A DNA stretch of 64,000 nucleotides from Neobacillus paridis (GTDB lineage: Bacteria; Bacillota; Bacilli; Bacillales; Cytobacillaceae). Position numbers and translations under genes: made by a program. The notes under the pieces were generated by a model. That model made no database searches and was not told the origin of the DNA. It saw only the letters and a list, made by a program, of their open reading frames with translations. Position 1 is the stretch's first letter; each line of letters opens with the position of its first letter. This document shows positions 46,147-56,430 of this stretch, in pieces. Location: positions 62,001-126,000 of the forward strand of contig NZ_JAESWB010000340.1 of NCBI RefSeq assembly GCF_016765675.1, in the 5' to 3' direction.

Positions 46147-46175
46147 TTGTAAAAAGATTCAGTGAATAATATAAT
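46147..46175 (+). promoter_or_regulatory. sigma-A promoter of hom-thrC-thrB-serC
   Basis: TTGTAA, 17 bases, then a perfect TATAAT (46170-46175), about 55 bases upstream of hom. It is divergent from the serA promoter, about 130 bases away. Confidence 0.8.
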
Positions 46176-46230
46176 GTCTACAACAGAAATACATTTGTTC
46201 ACTGTGGGAGGACACTATGTGGAGGGAGAT

Positions 46231-47523
46231 ATGATGAAAGCTATCTCAATAGGTTTACTGGGGTTAGGGACAGTCGGTACGGGGGTTGTCCAAATTATCA
46301 AAAATCACCAAGACAAATTAATGCACCAAGTAGGCTGCCCAGTGGTTATTAAAAATATCCTTGTCCAAAATGTACATAAGAAGCGGCCAATTGAAATAGA
46401 TTCTGAACTGTTGACTTCAAGTGCTGATGATATTCTATTAGATCAAGAGATCGATGTCGTCATTGAAGTAATGGGTGGAATTGATGAGACGAAAGATTAT
46501 TTAATTACAGCGCTCCGACAGGGAAAACATGTCGTGACTGCCAATAAAGATTTAATGGCCCTGCATGGTTCAGAACTGTTAACGGTTGCTTCAGAATATG
46601 GCTGCGACCTTTTTTACGAAGCCAGTGTCGGCGGCGGTATTCCGATTTTAAGGGGCTTGGTTGATGGGCTGGCATCTGATCGAATCACGCAAATGATGGG
46701 GATTGTTAATGGGACGACCAATTATATTTTAACCAAAATGAGCAATGAAGGCAGATCGTATGAAGAGGTTCTGAAAGAAGCGCAGGAACTGGGATTTGCA
46801 GAAGCCGATCCGACTTCAGATGTGGAGGGCTTGGATGCCGCTCGAAAGATGACGATCTTAGCGACCTTGGGTTTTTCAATGCATATTGACTTGGACGATG
46901 TTCAGGTAAGCGGGATCACAAGTGTTACGGAAGAAGATATCGCCTATGGCAAAAAATTGGGCTATACGATGAAGTTAATTGGCTATGCCCATCGCGAAGG
47001 TGAAAAAGTCGAGGTTAGTGTCGCGCCGACCTTCTTGTCTAATAATCATCCGCTTGCTGCGGTCCAAAATGAGTATAATGCCGTATATGTATACGGTGAG
47101 GCAGTGGGAGAAACGATGTTTTATGGTCCGGGTGCGGGCAGTCTGCCAACCGCATCAGCCGTTGTTTCGGATTTGGTTGCTGTTATCAAGAATCTGCGGA
47201 TTGGCGTGAATGGTAAAAGCGCGGTCACACCGCAATACCCGAAACAATTAAAGGAAGACAGTGAGAAGTTTTCGAAGTATTTCTTACGGATTCATGTCCA
47301 GGATGAGGTCGGCGTTTTTGCGGAAATTACGACCATATTTGCAAAACACGGGGTAAGCTTTGAAGAAATCCTGCAGCTGCCGATTAAGAAACATGAAACT
47401 TCTGAAATAATTTTGGTAACGCATCATGCTTCATTAACAAGTTATCAGCAGATTTTACAAGAATTACATGATTTACAAGCAGTCAAGGAAGTAAAAAGCA
47501 CATATAGGGTAGTGAGGAAATAA
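46231..47523 (+). CDS. hom: homoserine dehydrogenase
   Basis: About 430 residues. It reduces aspartate semialdehyde to homoserine with NAD(P)H. Motifs: [38 protein letters not shown], the substrate segment [13 protein letters not shown], and a C-terminal ACT domain ([19 protein letters not shown]) for feedback by threonine. The start is one of two adjacent ATGs (46231/46234) after GGAGGGAG; an in-frame GTG at 46219 with its own GGGAGG is also possible. It is the first gene of a threonine/serine operon. Confidence 0.94.
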   Translation: MMKAISIGLLGLGTVGTGVVQIIKNHQDKLMHQVGCPVVIKNILVQNVHKKRPIEIDSELLTSSADDILLDQEIDVVIEVMGGIDETKDYLITALRQGKHVVTANKDLMALHGSELLTVASEYGCDLFYEASVGGGIPILRGLVDGLASDRITQMMGIVNGTTNYILTKMSNEGRSYEEVLKEAQELGFAEADPTSDVEGLDAARKMTILATLGFSMHIDLDDVQVSGITSVTEEDIAYGKKLGYTMKLIGYAHREGEKVEVSVAPTFLSNNHPLAAVQNEYNAVYVYGEAVGETMFYGPGAGSLPTASAVVSDLVAVIKNLRIGVNGKSAVTPQYPKQLKEDSEKFSKYFLRIHVQDEVGVFAEITTIFAKHGVSFEEILQLPIKKHETSEIILVTHHASLTSYQQILQELHDLQAVKEVKSTYRVVRK

Positions 47524-47525
47524 TG

Positions 47526-48599
47526 ATGAAAAGATGGCCAGGATTACTAGAAGCGTATAAAGAGTACTTATCAATCAATGAGAGGACCCCAAAACTGACT
47601 TTAAATGAGGGGAATACACCGCTAATTAAGCTTGAAAGGCTGTCCGAGGAATGGGGCGTAGGGCTTTATGTGAAAGTGGAGGGGGCCAATCCAACCGGAT
47701 CGTTTAAAGACCGGGGCATGGTGATGGCGGTTGCCAAAGCGGTAGAAGAAGGCAGCAAAACCGTTATTTGTGCTTCAACCGGAAATACATCCGCCGCCGC
47801 CGCTGCCTATGCAGCTCGTGCCGGAATTAATTGCATCGTTGTCATCCCGGAAGGAAAAATTGCCTTGGGAAAACTGGCGCAAGCGATGATGTACGGAGCG
47901 GAAATTATCTCCATTGAGGGGAACTTTGACCAAGCGTTACAAATGGTTCGCAATATTAGCAAAGTGGAACCCATTACTCTTGTGAATTCAGTGAACCCTT
48001 ACAGACTGGAAGGACAGAAGACAGCTGCTTTTGAGGTATGCGACCAGCTGGGCTCAGCACCGGATATCCTCGCGATTCCAGTCGGAAATGCCGGTAATAT
48101 CAGCGCCTATTGGAAAGGGTTTAAAGAATACAACGACAAAAAAGAGACAGGACTGCCAAGAATGTTTGGCTTTGAAGCGGCCGGTGCTGCCGCACTTGTC
48201 CATAACCGCGTATTTGAAAATCCGGAAACAATTGCTACGGCCATCCGGATCGGGAATCCGGCAAGCTGGAATTTAGCTGTAAATGCAGTCCAGGAATCGG
48301 ATGGACAGTTTGATGAGGTCACCGATGAAGAAATCGTCGCCGCCTATAAAAAATTAGCCTCCACTGACGGTGTTTTTGCAGAACCGGCATCCTGCGCCTC
48401 CATCGCAGGAGTTTATAAAAGTATTCAAAATGGAAAAATCGCCAAGGGAACAACAATTGTTGCTGTTCTTACAGGCAATGGCTTAAAGGATCCGGACACG
48501 GCGATTAAAAGCAGCCTTGTGACACCAACTCAATTGCCAAATGACGAAAAGGCGGTTGCAGAACATATTCGAGGGGTTGTAAGTGATGCCTCTAAATAA
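47526..48599 (+). CDS. thrC: threonine synthase
   Basis: 357-residue PLP enzyme that converts phosphohomoserine to threonine. The PLP lysine is in [33 protein letters not shown] binds the phosphate, read here as [11 protein letters not shown]. Start codons overlap the hom stop (TAATGATG), indicating coupled translation, and the gene overlaps thrB by 14 bases. Confidence 0.95.
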   Translation: MKRWPGLLEAYKEYLSINERTPKLTLNEGNTPLIKLERLSEEWGVGLYVKVEGANPTGSFKDRGMVMAVAKAVEEGSKTVICASTGNTSAAAAAYAARAGINCIVVIPEGKIALGKLAQAMMYGAEIISIEGNFDQALQMVRNISKVEPITLVNSVNPYRLEGQKTAAFEVCDQLGSAPDILAIPVGNAGNISAYWKGFKEYNDKKETGLPRMFGFEAAGAAALVHNRVFENPETIATAIRIGNPASWNLAVNAVQESDGQFDEVTDEEIVAAYKKLASTDGVFAEPASCASIAGVYKSIQNGKIAKGTTIVAVLTGNGLKDPDTAIKSSLVTPTQLPNDEKAVAEHIRGVVSDASK

Positions 48600-49521
48600 T
48601 CGAATGCGAATCAGGGTCCCTGCCAGCACGGCCAATCTTGGTCCGGGATTTGACTCCATCGGCTTGGCAGTTAATCTGTATTTGACACTGGAAGTGGAGC
48701 AAAGTAACCAGTGGGAGTTTTATTCCGCAAACCAAGAGCTGGCAGATCTTCCAAATGACGAGCAGCATTTTATCGCCCAAGTGGCCATCGGGGTAGCGAA
48801 AAAGTATGGGAAAGAAATGTCTCCATACAAGGTGAAAGTCGCAAGTGAAATTCCCTTGGCCCGCGGTCTCGGTTCCAGCGCCTCCGCGATTGTCGCGGGA
48901 ATTGAGCTGGCCGATATTGCCTGTGAGCTGGCATTAACTAGAGAAGATAAGCTATTATTGGCAACGGAATTAGAGGGCCATCCAGATAATGTCGGGGCGT
49001 CTATTTACGGAGGTTTAGTCGTCGGCAGCTATCAGCAGAATGAGGTTGATATGCTGTCATTTACCAATCTTCCTTTTGAGGCGGTTGTGGTTATTCCCAA
49101 AGAGACATTATTAACAAAGGATTCCCGTGATGTACTCCCTAAAGAGTTTTCACGCAGTGAGGCGATTGCAGCGTCTTCAACAGCCAACCTATTGGTTGCC
49201 GCTTTATTAAGCGAAAATTGGCAACTGGCAGGTAAAATGATGGAGAGGGATCGTTTTCATCAGCCCTATCGCCGTCCACTTATTCCTTTTTATCAGGCTG
49301 TGGAGAATGCGGCCAAGAAAAATGGGGCATTCGGAACTGCCTTAAGCGGGGCCGGTCCTACTGTGATCTGTTTTACCGAAAAAGCCAAAGGAAGAAAGCT
49401 GGCGCACAGCCTGCAGCAGCTTTTTTCCGAAATGTCGGTAAAACTATTAAGCATCGATTATTTTGGAAGTCTGGTAGAAGACTGCGAACCCAATTCCTTT
49501 CAAACGAAGAAGCTTGTATAA
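48586..49521 (+). CDS. thrB: homoserine kinase
   Basis: 311-residue GHMP kinase. N-terminal [19 protein letters not shown] and the ATP loop [16 protein letters not shown] are diagnostic. It phosphorylates homoserine for ThrC. ATG 48586 is 9 bases after GAGGGG. The order hom-thrC-thrB is the usual Bacillus one. Confidence 0.95.
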   Translation: MPLNNRMRIRVPASTANLGPGFDSIGLAVNLYLTLEVEQSNQWEFYSANQELADLPNDEQHFIAQVAIGVAKKYGKEMSPYKVKVASEIPLARGLGSSASAIVAGIELADIACELALTREDKLLLATELEGHPDNVGASIYGGLVVGSYQQNEVDMLSFTNLPFEAVVVIPKETLLTKDSRDVLPKEFSRSEAIAASSTANLLVAALLSENWQLAGKMMERDRFHQPYRRPLIPFYQAVENAAKKNGAFGTALSGAGPTVICFTEKAKGRKLAHSLQQLFSEMSVKLLSIDYFGSLVEDCEPNSFQTKKLV

Positions 49522-49546
49522 AATGTTATAAACAGGAGTGAAAGAA

Positions 49547-50641
49547 ATGAATGTACAAGTGACACGCGCCTACAACTTTAATGCGGGTCCATCTGCCCTT
49601 CCCCTGGAGGTTTTAGAAAAAGCCCAGCAGGAATTCCTTGATTTTCGCGGTACCGGTATGTCTGTAATGGAATTAAGCCATCGCAGTAAGGAATATGAGG
49701 AGGTACATAATCAAGCCAAGGCCTCCTTGAAAGAACTGCTGTCGATACCTGATCATTATCAGATTCTATTTCTCCAAGGCGGTGCAAGTCTGCAGTTTTC
49801 AATGATTCCAATGAACTTCTTAAAATCGGAACAAAAAGCAGGCTATGTTTTAACCGGTTCGTGGTCTGAAAAAGCCTTTAAAGAAGCTGAAGTTTTTGGG
49901 AATCCTTATGAAGCTGCGAGCACAAAAGACGATCATTACCGCCGGATTCCTTTGCAAAATGAGCTTCAGTACAATGCTGATGATGCCTACCTGCATCTGA
50001 CATCTAATAACACTATTTACGGTACCGAGTGGAAAGACTTTCCTGCTGTCGATGTGCCACTAATTGGAGATATGTCGAGCGATATTCTGTCACGGCCTAT
50101 CGATATCAGCAAATTTGCGCTTATCTATGCCGGTGCCCAGAAAAACCTCGGACCTTCAGGTGTAACAGTTGTCATTATCCGTGACGATTTGATCGAAAAA
50201 GCAAATAATGATATTCCGACGATGTTAAAATACAGCACTCATGCAAAAAATAATTCGTTATACAACACACCTCCGACCTTTGGCATCTACATGCTTGGGG
50301 AGGTTCTCAACTGGGTAAAGGGCATTGGCGGCATTACTGAAATAGCCAGAAGAAACGAAGAAAAGGCAAAATTACTTTATGATGCAATTGATGAAAGTAA
50401 CGGATTTTACATCGGACATGCGGAAAAGGACAGCCGTTCGCTGATGAATGTCACCTTCCGTGTGAAAGATGAAGTGTTAGAAAAGAAATTTTTGGCTGAA
50501 GCGAAACAAGCAGGCTTTGTTGGGGTAAATGGTCACCGTTCTGTCGGCGGCTGCCGCGCTTCCATCTACAATGCGGTTCCCTATGAAGCCTGCCGGGCAT
50601 TCCGTGACTTCATGAAACAATTCCAACAAGTAAATGGCTAA
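49547..50641 (+). CDS. serC: phosphoserine aminotransferase
   Basis: 364-residue PLP enzyme for the second step of serine synthesis. Motifs: YNFNAGPSALPLEVLEKAQ, ELSHRSKEYE, the PLP lysine in YAGAQKNLGPSGVT, and NGHRSVGGCRASIYNA. ATG 49547 is 8 bases after AGGAG. It is the last gene of the hom operon, so serine synthesis is split between the T-box-controlled serA unit and this operon. Confidence 0.95.
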   Translation: MNVQVTRAYNFNAGPSALPLEVLEKAQQEFLDFRGTGMSVMELSHRSKEYEEVHNQAKASLKELLSIPDHYQILFLQGGASLQFSMIPMNFLKSEQKAGYVLTGSWSEKAFKEAEVFGNPYEAASTKDDHYRRIPLQNELQYNADDAYLHLTSNNTIYGTEWKDFPAVDVPLIGDMSSDILSRPIDISKFALIYAGAQKNLGPSGVTVVIIRDDLIEKANNDIPTMLKYSTHAKNNSLYNTPPTFGIYMLGEVLNWVKGIGGITEIARRNEEKAKLLYDAIDESNGFYIGHAEKDSRSLMNVTFRVKDEVLEKKFLAEAKQAGFVGVNGHRSVGGCRASIYNAVPYEACRAFRDFMKQFQQVNG

Positions 50642-50670
50642 TAATCGATAAGAACTGAATGAATCGGAAA

Positions 50671-50707
50671 AAACTGCCCGTCCTATTTTTTGCTGGACGG
50701 GCAGTTT
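50671..50707 (+). terminator. terminator after serC
   Basis: Perfect 13-bp stem, AAACTGCCCGTCC with GGACGGGCAGTTT, around an 11-base T-rich loop, then CTTCG. Confidence 0.85.
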
Positions 50708-50850
50708 CTTCGTTTAAAATACGCCCCGCTGAATAAATAGGTTGCAAAAGCAGCTCTTAAGCTCTTTTTCTTATTGTTGCTCGTACACGACTCAGCTGTA
50801 ATATGATAAAATAGTGTAAAAATTGGAAATATTGGGAGATGGACAAATCT

Positions 50851-53800
50851 ATGAAGCTTCCAATCATTCAAACAAAGCTGCGGGTTCCGGCTGTTAAAGA
50901 AAATTTTATTAGACGGGCAAGGCTGACACAAAAAATGAAGAAGATAGCTGAATATCCTTTAACAATCATCCATTCTGGTGCCGGTTTTGGTAAGAGCACG
51001 GCGCTGGCATTATTTATTACGGATGAAAAATTACCCGGCTGCTGGTACTCCATTTCATCCATGGATGATGATGTCCTTCCGTTTCTTTGGCATATTATTC
51101 ACTCGGTACGCAGCGTTGCTCCTGAGTTTGGTAAGGAATTATCTGCGTATATTGAAACCATCGATCACTATATTCGCGAGGAAGAAATTGGTTTATTATG
51201 CTCCTTGTTTATTAATGAAATCAATGAGCTGGATGCGGATGTGACATTAATTTTGGATGATTTTCATCAAATTGAACATTCCTATACCATCAACAGCTGG
51301 ATGGAAAAACTGCTGGAACATATCCCACCAAATTTACATTTGGTTATTTCCAGCAGAAGTCGTCCGGTATGGAAGTATTTAACGAAAATGAAAGTTTGCG
51401 GACAGTTTCTAGAGATTACCAGAGAAGACTTAATCCTGACAATGGACGAAATGGAACTGCTAATGACCGATCTTTATGGGTTAACAGTGGAATCCAGCCA
51501 TGTACAAACGATTTATCAGCTGACCGAGGGTTGGGTTATCGCCATTTGTATGATTGCCCAGCAAATCCCATTAAAAAAGGACATTGCCGATATTTTTGAA
51601 CATTCCTCACAGTCCCTGCAAGACTTTTTTCAGTATCTTGTCATGGAAGTGTTTTCAAAACAGCCTCCCATTGTTCAGCAGTTCCTCGAACAGGCCTCGA
51701 TCTTTGAAGAAATAGAAGAAGCCATGTGTGAAGAAGTAATCGGCCTTCACGGAGCCGCTAAAATGTTGGAACAGTTGAAAGATAGAAATTTATTTATTCA
51801 AAAAGTAGGCGGAACGCATTATCGTTTTCATGCTCTATTTAAAGAGTTTCTCGAAAACCTATTGAAAAATAATCAACCGGAAAACTATTATCTGCTTCAT
51901 GAACGATGTGCCCGCTACTTTGAGAAAAGACAACTATGGGAGGAAGCGCTCCATCATTATAAAAAGATTGAACACAATCAAGCGATTGCCGCGATCTTAC
52001 AAGAACAAGGCTTGAAAATGCTGGAAGGAGGGAAATTGGAAAGCCTTTCTGATCAACTAACGATGATTCCTGAGGCGAATATGGATATATACTACCCACT
52101 TTGGTACTTGAAGGCGGAAATCCATCGCTACCGTTCCCAATATCAACAAGCAGAGAATTGCTATCATCGGTCTTTTTGCGGTGCCGAGAAAAAGCAGGAT
52201 CATCTCGGAATGAGTATGGCATTAGAAGGAAAGGCAAAAATTTATCTCGATACGATTCAACCGCATCAGGCGGAACGGATTTTATACGAGGCGATCACCC
52301 ATCGGGAAAAAAGCAGAGCTTCTGATGAAGAAAAAGGCAGACTCTATCAATTGTTATCGGAAAATTTATTAAATGCCGGGAAAGCTTCGGAAGCAGAAAA
52401 ATGGATTCAAAAAACGAAGGCGATCGATCTTGATGGAAATTTGGAAGCAAGACTGTATTTACGAACCGGCCGGTTTGAGGAAGCAAAGAGACTGCTTTAC
52501 CGGAAAAAGGAGCAGTTTAACGCGACAAATTTCACATCACTGCCGCAAGCTCACCGGGAAACAGATGTTTTGCTATCTTTGATCGAAGCTTTTACCGGAA
52601 ATGGGTTGAGAGCAAAAGAGCTTGCAGAGAAAGGGATTCAACAAGGGATCACGCAGAAAGCTCCGTTTGTTGAAGCCTGTGGCTGGATGCGGCTGGGTCA
52701 TGCCGTGCAAATTTTAAATAAATATGACTCCCGGTTGGCCGAAAACTGCTATCAGACCGCATTGGAAATTATGGACCAGCTGCATGTGGATAGAGGAAAG
52801 GCAGAGCCTTTAATGGGCCTTTGTCTTTTATACGGGATCAGGGGAGAGTTGGAACGCGCCTTGGATGTTGGAAATAAGGCATTGCTGGAAACAGAGAAGG
52901 TGAACGATGTTTGGCTTTCTGCGTTAATTACCTTGGGAATGGGGATCACCTGCATTTATAATGAACGATTAACAAAAGCCCATCATTTTTTGAAAAAAAC
53001 CGATTCCCTTTTCCAGCATTGTGAGGATTCCTATGGACAGATGCTGAGTAAATTTTGGTTGTCCTATCTATTCTTTCTTGAAAAAAAGGAGGAGCTTTTT
53101 AAGCAAACGATCGATGAATTTTTAACACTAGTGCAAAATCATGAATATGAATTCTTCTTTTACCATCAAGCGATTTTTAGCCCGCGGGATTTACAAGTTA
53201 TCGTGCCTTTACTTATTACCTGTTTGAAAGTGGAAATTCAAACACCATTTGTCAGAAAAACATTGGAGAATCTGGGGGTCAGCACTCTTGACTCGCATCC
53301 AGGCTACTCGCTTCGCGTGCAAACGTTGGGCCAATTCCGGCTTTGGCTGGGTGAGAAAGAGATTGCTGAAAAAGACTGGCAAAGAGAAAAAGCGAAGGAA
53401 TTGTTCCAGTTATTCATCACCTTGAACGAGCCGATTGCCAAGGACGAGATTATCCAAATTCTTTGGCCAAATCAAGATAAAAAAAATGCCGACCGTGATT
53501 TCAAGGTGGCATTAAACAGTCTATTGCATGTCCTTGAACCGCAGCGGAAGGCGAGAGCCGCATCCTTTTTCATTATCCGTGAGGGGATGTTTTACGGGCT
53601 CAATCCCCATGCAGTAATTGAAGTGGATACGACTCAATTTCAAAAACTGATTGAAGAAGGCTTAAACGCAACTGATAGCGTAAAGGTGATTGATTTCCTT
53701 AAGCGGGGATTAAACATTTACCATGGCGATTATCTGCCTGAACGACGTTATGAGGACTGGTGCATCAGCAAAAGAGAGAATCTGCTCGTTTATTTTTTAC

Positions 53801-54090
53801 GTGGTGCCGAGAAGATGGCGCAGGTAATGGTCCGCCGCGAAAACTATGATGCCGCGATTGCTTGGTGTGAAAAAATTCTTGACCGCGACCGTACATGGGA
53901 AGAGGCCTACCGCCTGTTGATGTATTGCTATTATCGGAAAAACAACCGTCCGCAGGCAATGAAGTGGTATCAGAAATGTGTACGGGTGTTACAGGAGGAA
54001 TTGGGTGTTATCCCGCTAGAGCCGACCCAGCATATGTACAAGATGATCATCGAAGCAGAAAACTTTATCGATTCATTTGAACAGCCCTAA
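50851..54090 (+). CDS. STAND ATPase-TPR activator with C-terminal SARP/BTAD domain
   Basis: About 1079 residues. The N-terminal MalT-like STAND NTPase has Walker A HSGAGFGKSTAL and Walker B TLILDDFHQIEHS, with SSRSRP sensor-like residues. A long TPR region covers about residues 350-800. From about residue 820 an OmpR-type winged helix (LGQFRLWLGEKEI, KAKELFQLF, EIIQILWP) leads into a bacterial transcriptional activator domain (VDTTQFQKLIEEG ... EELGVIPLEP). MalT itself ends in a LuxR helix-turn-helix, and SARPs carry the DNA-binding part at the N-terminus, so this is an inverted arrangement. The start is uncertain: ATG 50839 abuts GGGAG, ATG 50851 is 12 bases after it. It probably activates the following ABC/KAS genes on binding a small inducer. 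Confidence 0.88.
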   Translation: MKLPIIQTKLRVPAVKENFIRRARLTQKMKKIAEYPLTIIHSGAGFGKSTALALFITDEKLPGCWYSISSMDDDVLPFLWHIIHSVRSVAPEFGKELSAYIETIDHYIREEEIGLLCSLFINEINELDADVTLILDDFHQIEHSYTINSWMEKLLEHIPPNLHLVISSRSRPVWKYLTKMKVCGQFLEITREDLILTMDEMELLMTDLYGLTVESSHVQTIYQLTEGWVIAICMIAQQIPLKKDIADIFEHSSQSLQDFFQYLVMEVFSKQPPIVQQFLEQASIFEEIEEAMCEEVIGLHGAAKMLEQLKDRNLFIQKVGGTHYRFHALFKEFLENLLKNNQPENYYLLHERCARYFEKRQLWEEALHHYKKIEHNQAIAAILQEQGLKMLEGGKLESLSDQLTMIPEANMDIYYPLWYLKAEIHRYRSQYQQAENCYHRSFCGAEKKQDHLGMSMALEGKAKIYLDTIQPHQAERILYEAITHREKSRASDEEKGRLYQLLSENLLNAGKASEAEKWIQKTKAIDLDGNLEARLYLRTGRFEEAKRLLYRKKEQFNATNFTSLPQAHRETDVLLSLIEAFTGNGLRAKELAEKGIQQGITQKAPFVEACGWMRLGHAVQILNKYDSRLAENCYQTALEIMDQLHVDRGKAEPLMGLCLLYGIRGELERALDVGNKALLETEKVNDVWLSALITLGMGITCIYNERLTKAHHFLKKTDSLFQHCEDSYGQMLSKFWLSYLFFLEKKEELFKQTIDEFLTLVQNHEYEFFFYHQAIFSPRDLQVIVPLLITCLKVEIQTPFVRKTLENLGVSTLDSHPGYSLRVQTLGQFRLWLGEKEIAEKDWQREKAKELFQLFITLNEPIAKDEIIQILWPNQDKKNADRDFKVALNSLLHVLEPQRKARAASFFIIREGMFYGLNPHAVIEVDTTQFQKLIEEGLNATDSVKVIDFLKRGLNIYHGDYLPERRYEDWCISKRENLLVYFLRGAEKMAQVMVRRENYDAAIAWCEKILDRDRTWEEAYRLLMYCYYRKNNRPQAMKWYQKCVRVLQEELGVIPLEPTQHMYKMIIEAENFIDSFEQP

Positions 54091-54105
54091 CCAGGCTGTT
54101 TTTTT
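54081..54105 (+). terminator. terminator of the STAND/BTAD gene
   Basis: ACAGCC and GGCTGT with a 7-base loop, followed by seven T. The T run ends where the first TGTAACT repeat begins. Confidence 0.8.
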
Positions 54106-54137
54106 GTAACTCTCCTGTAACTCTTGTTTTCTATCAT
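54105..54137 (+). promoter_or_regulatory. SARP-type promoter of the ABC/KAS operon
   Basis: TGTAACT at 54105 and again at 54116 (11-base period), then 9 bases and a -10-like TATCAT (54132-54137). SARP activators are known to bind heptamer direct repeats spaced by 11 bp close to the -10, and the C-terminal domain of the upstream activator is of that type. The same layout occurs at 61958-61990. Confidence 0.75.
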
Positions 54138-54157
54138 AAAACAAACGCTATACCAGT

Positions 54158-54313
54158 TTTATCCCGCCTTAACGGGCAGTAAGACCCCCACCTCGGGGAG
54201 TCCAAGTCTACAAGGAATTTAGGTGGGGGATCAACTGCCCGTAAAGGTCCGATTGGTTCAACTAACCATCAGTGGGGGATGAAGAAAACCCCCACTGATG
54301 GAAGTTTCACTTT
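54158..54313. repeat. intergenic repeat family A, long copy (two-hairpin element)
   Basis: 156 bases. Stem 1: GGGCAGT/ACTGCCC (54174-54180 and 54234-54240) enclosing CCCCCACCT/AGGTGGGGG. Stem 2: CCATCAGTGGGGG/CCCCCACTGATGG (54266-54278 and 54289-54301), 13 bp perfect. Both ends are shared with the short copy at 35061-35112. It lies between the promoter and the first gene of the ABC operon, so it forms part of the leader RNA. It carries no coding frame; it may be a palindrome-associated miniature element. Confidence 0.75.
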
Positions 54314-54340
54314 ATTGAAAAATTCAAAGGGGGAAAATGT

Positions 54341-55576
54341 GTGAAAAGGTTTCGTGGAAAATGGGTATTAGTAGGTTTACTGATGGTGGTAATGATGTTT
54401 GCCAGTGCCTGCAGCTCTGATAAATCTTCATCAGATTCGAAAGACAATGGAAAGAAAACGGCGAATAAAGAACCGATTAAGATTGGTGTCCTTGCTTCTA
54501 AAACAGGAGCTTTGGAATCTTACGGAAAACAAACATTAAGAGGCTTCGAGCTTGGACTTGAATATGCAACCGAAGGAAAAATGGAAGTGGCCGGCCGAAA
54601 AATTGAATTCATCGTCGAAGATACGGAAACAAAACCGGAAGTAGCCGTACAAAAAGCAACGAAGTTATTAGAGGAAGATAAGGTCGATTTTCTTGTTGGA
54701 TCATCCAGTTCTGCCGATACATTAGCTGTGCTGCCGTTGGCGGAGGAGTATCAAAAGATCATGGTCGTGGAACCAGCCGCTGCTGATAGTATTACAGGTT
54801 CAGAGTTTAATAAGTATATTTTTCACTCCGCACGAAACTCATCTCAGGATGCGGTTGCCGGGGCTGCAGCCATTGCCAAAAAAGGCGTAAAAATTGCCAC
54901 ATTGGCACCGGATTACTCCTTTGGCCGTGATGGTGTCGCTGCTTTTAAAGAAGCTGCGGTCAAGCTTGGGGCAAAAATTGTCAAAGAAGAATATGCCGAC
55001 CCGGCGGCAACAGACTTTACCTCGAATATTCAAAAAATCATCGATGCCAAACCTGACTATCTTTTTGTTGTGTGGGCGGGTGCCAACTCCCCATGGAAGC
55101 AAATTGCCGATATGAAGCTGCAGGAAAAAGGAATCAAAATTTCCACCGGTGCTCCTGATATTGCGGCATTATCGACGATGGAGCCGTTGGTCGGCATGGA
55201 AGGCTTCACTGTGTATTATCATGATCTGCCAAAAAATAAAATAAATGATTGGCTGGTTGAAGAACATAAGAAGCGTTTCAACGGCGAAGTACCTGATTTG
55301 TTTACTCCAGGCGGAATGAGTGCGGCCATTTCCATTGTGGAAGCAGTGAAGAAATCAAATGGTGATACAGATGCGGATACATTAATCAAAACGATGGAAG
55401 GCATGAGTTTTGAGACACCGAAGGGGACGATGACCTACCGTCCGGAAGATCACCAAGCGCTGCAAGCAATGTATGCGATTAAGCTGGAGAAAAAAGACGG
55501 TGTTTCCTATCCCGTACCGGTACTAATTAGGGAATTGTCACCTGAAGAAACGGCACCGCCAATTCGCAATAAATAA
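54341..55576 (+). CDS. ABC transporter substrate-binding lipoprotein (branched-chain amino acid type)
   Basis: 411-residue periplasmic-binding-fold lipoprotein. The signal peptide ends in the lipobox ASAC (Cys about residue 24). A Ser/Lys-rich linker and a type I receptor-family ligand domain follow (IKIGVLASKTGALESYGKQ, VDFLVGSSSSADTLAV, ATLAPDYSFGRDGVAAF). Such proteins bind branched-chain or aromatic amino acids, amides, urea, or aromatic and short-chain acids. The start is GTG 54341, 6 bases after AAGGGGGA. It is the first gene of a five-gene importer joined to acyl-metabolism genes, so the ligand is more likely a carboxylic acid than leucine. Confidence 0.9.
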   Translation: MKRFRGKWVLVGLLMVVMMFASACSSDKSSSDSKDNGKKTANKEPIKIGVLASKTGALESYGKQTLRGFELGLEYATEGKMEVAGRKIEFIVEDTETKPEVAVQKATKLLEEDKVDFLVGSSSSADTLAVLPLAEEYQKIMVVEPAAADSITGSEFNKYIFHSARNSSQDAVAGAAAIAKKGVKIATLAPDYSFGRDGVAAFKEAAVKLGAKIVKEEYADPAATDFTSNIQKIIDAKPDYLFVVWAGANSPWKQIADMKLQEKGIKISTGAPDIAALSTMEPLVGMEGFTVYYHDLPKNKINDWLVEEHKKRFNGEVPDLFTPGGMSAAISIVEAVKKSNGDTDADTLIKTMEGMSFETPKGTMTYRPEDHQALQAMYAIKLEKKDGVSYPVPVLIRELSPEETAPPIRNK

Positions 55577-55671
55577 GAATGATTCAAGGGGAAATGACGG
55601 GGGTGAGACCAACTGTAGCGAGGTCCCCCCTCTTCCTAATTTCTAACGAAAAAACAACAGGTGGTGAAATC

Positions 55672-56430
55672 ATGTCTACCCTTATCGAAACAAAGGACTT
55701 ATCGATTACTTTTGGCGGTCATACGGCGGTTGATTCCGTCAGTGTCTCTGTACCGGAGAAGCATTTTAAATCGATTATCGGACCGAATGGAGCCGGAAAA
55801 ACAACGTTTTTTAATCTTCTTAGCGGTCAATTAATGCCAACAAAAGGGCACATCTATTTTCGCGGCCGGGATATCACCAAATTGACATCGACGAACCGCA
55901 CAAGGGCGGGGATTGGCCGCTCCTTTCAAATTACCAATGTGTTTCCCAATTTAACGGTGCTGGAAAATGTCAGATTAGCGGTCCAATCGCAGGCGGGAAT
56001 TCGCTATCAGATGCTGCTGCATTATAAAAAGTATCGCCAATTTGAAGAAAAGGCTTTAGAGTGGCTCAAACTGGTGCTGTTAGACGATAAAAAAGATTCA
56101 TTGGCCAGCAACCTGGCTCATGGGGAAAAGCGCAAACTGGAAATCGCCATGCTGCTGGCGCTGGAAACGGAAGTCCTTTTACTGGATGAACCGACGGCGG
56201 GAATGTCATTGGAGGAAGTTCCGGCGATATTAGAAGTCATTAAAAAAATTAAGGAACAGGGGAACCGGACGATTATCCTGATTGAGCACAAAATGGATAT
56301 GATTTTGGATTTATCAGATTCCGTCATGGTGTTATTTAATGGAAGGCTTTTGGCAGATGGAACCCCTGAAGAAATTATGAAAAACGAGACCGTACAGTCG
56401 GCTTATTTAGGGGGGCAATTTGATGAATAA
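55672..56430 (+). CDS. ABC transporter ATP-binding protein (LivG-like)
   Basis: 252-residue ATPase. Walker A is GPNGAGKTTFFN, the signature LAHGEKRKLEIAMLLA (LivG-type LxxGxxR form) and Walker B VLLLDEPTAGMS. It energises the branched-chain-type importer. ATG 55672 follows GGTGGTGA; the open frame runs further upstream but without a site. Its last codons overlap the next ATPase gene by 8 bases. Confidence 0.93.
   Translation: MSTLIETKDLSITFGGHTAVDSVSVSVPEKHFKSIIGPNGAGKTTFFNLLSGQLMPTKGHIYFRGRDITKLTSTNRTRAGIGRSFQITNVFPNLTVLENVRLAVQSQAGIRYQMLLHYKKYRQFEEKALEWLKLVLLDDKKDSLASNLAHGEKRKLEIAMLLALETEVLLLDEPTAGMSLEEVPAILEVIKKIKEQGNRTIILIEHKMDMILDLSDSVMVLFNGRLLADGTPEEIMKNETVQSAYLGGQFDE

Noticed and set aside
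46162..46230. Upstream extension of hom starting at 46162
   Set aside because: It begins inside the -10 promoter region; the ribosome binding sites support starts at 46219-46234.
55579..55671. N-terminal extension of the LivG-like ATPase
   Set aside because: The extra 31 residues do not resemble the family, and ATG 55672 has its own GGTGGTGA site.
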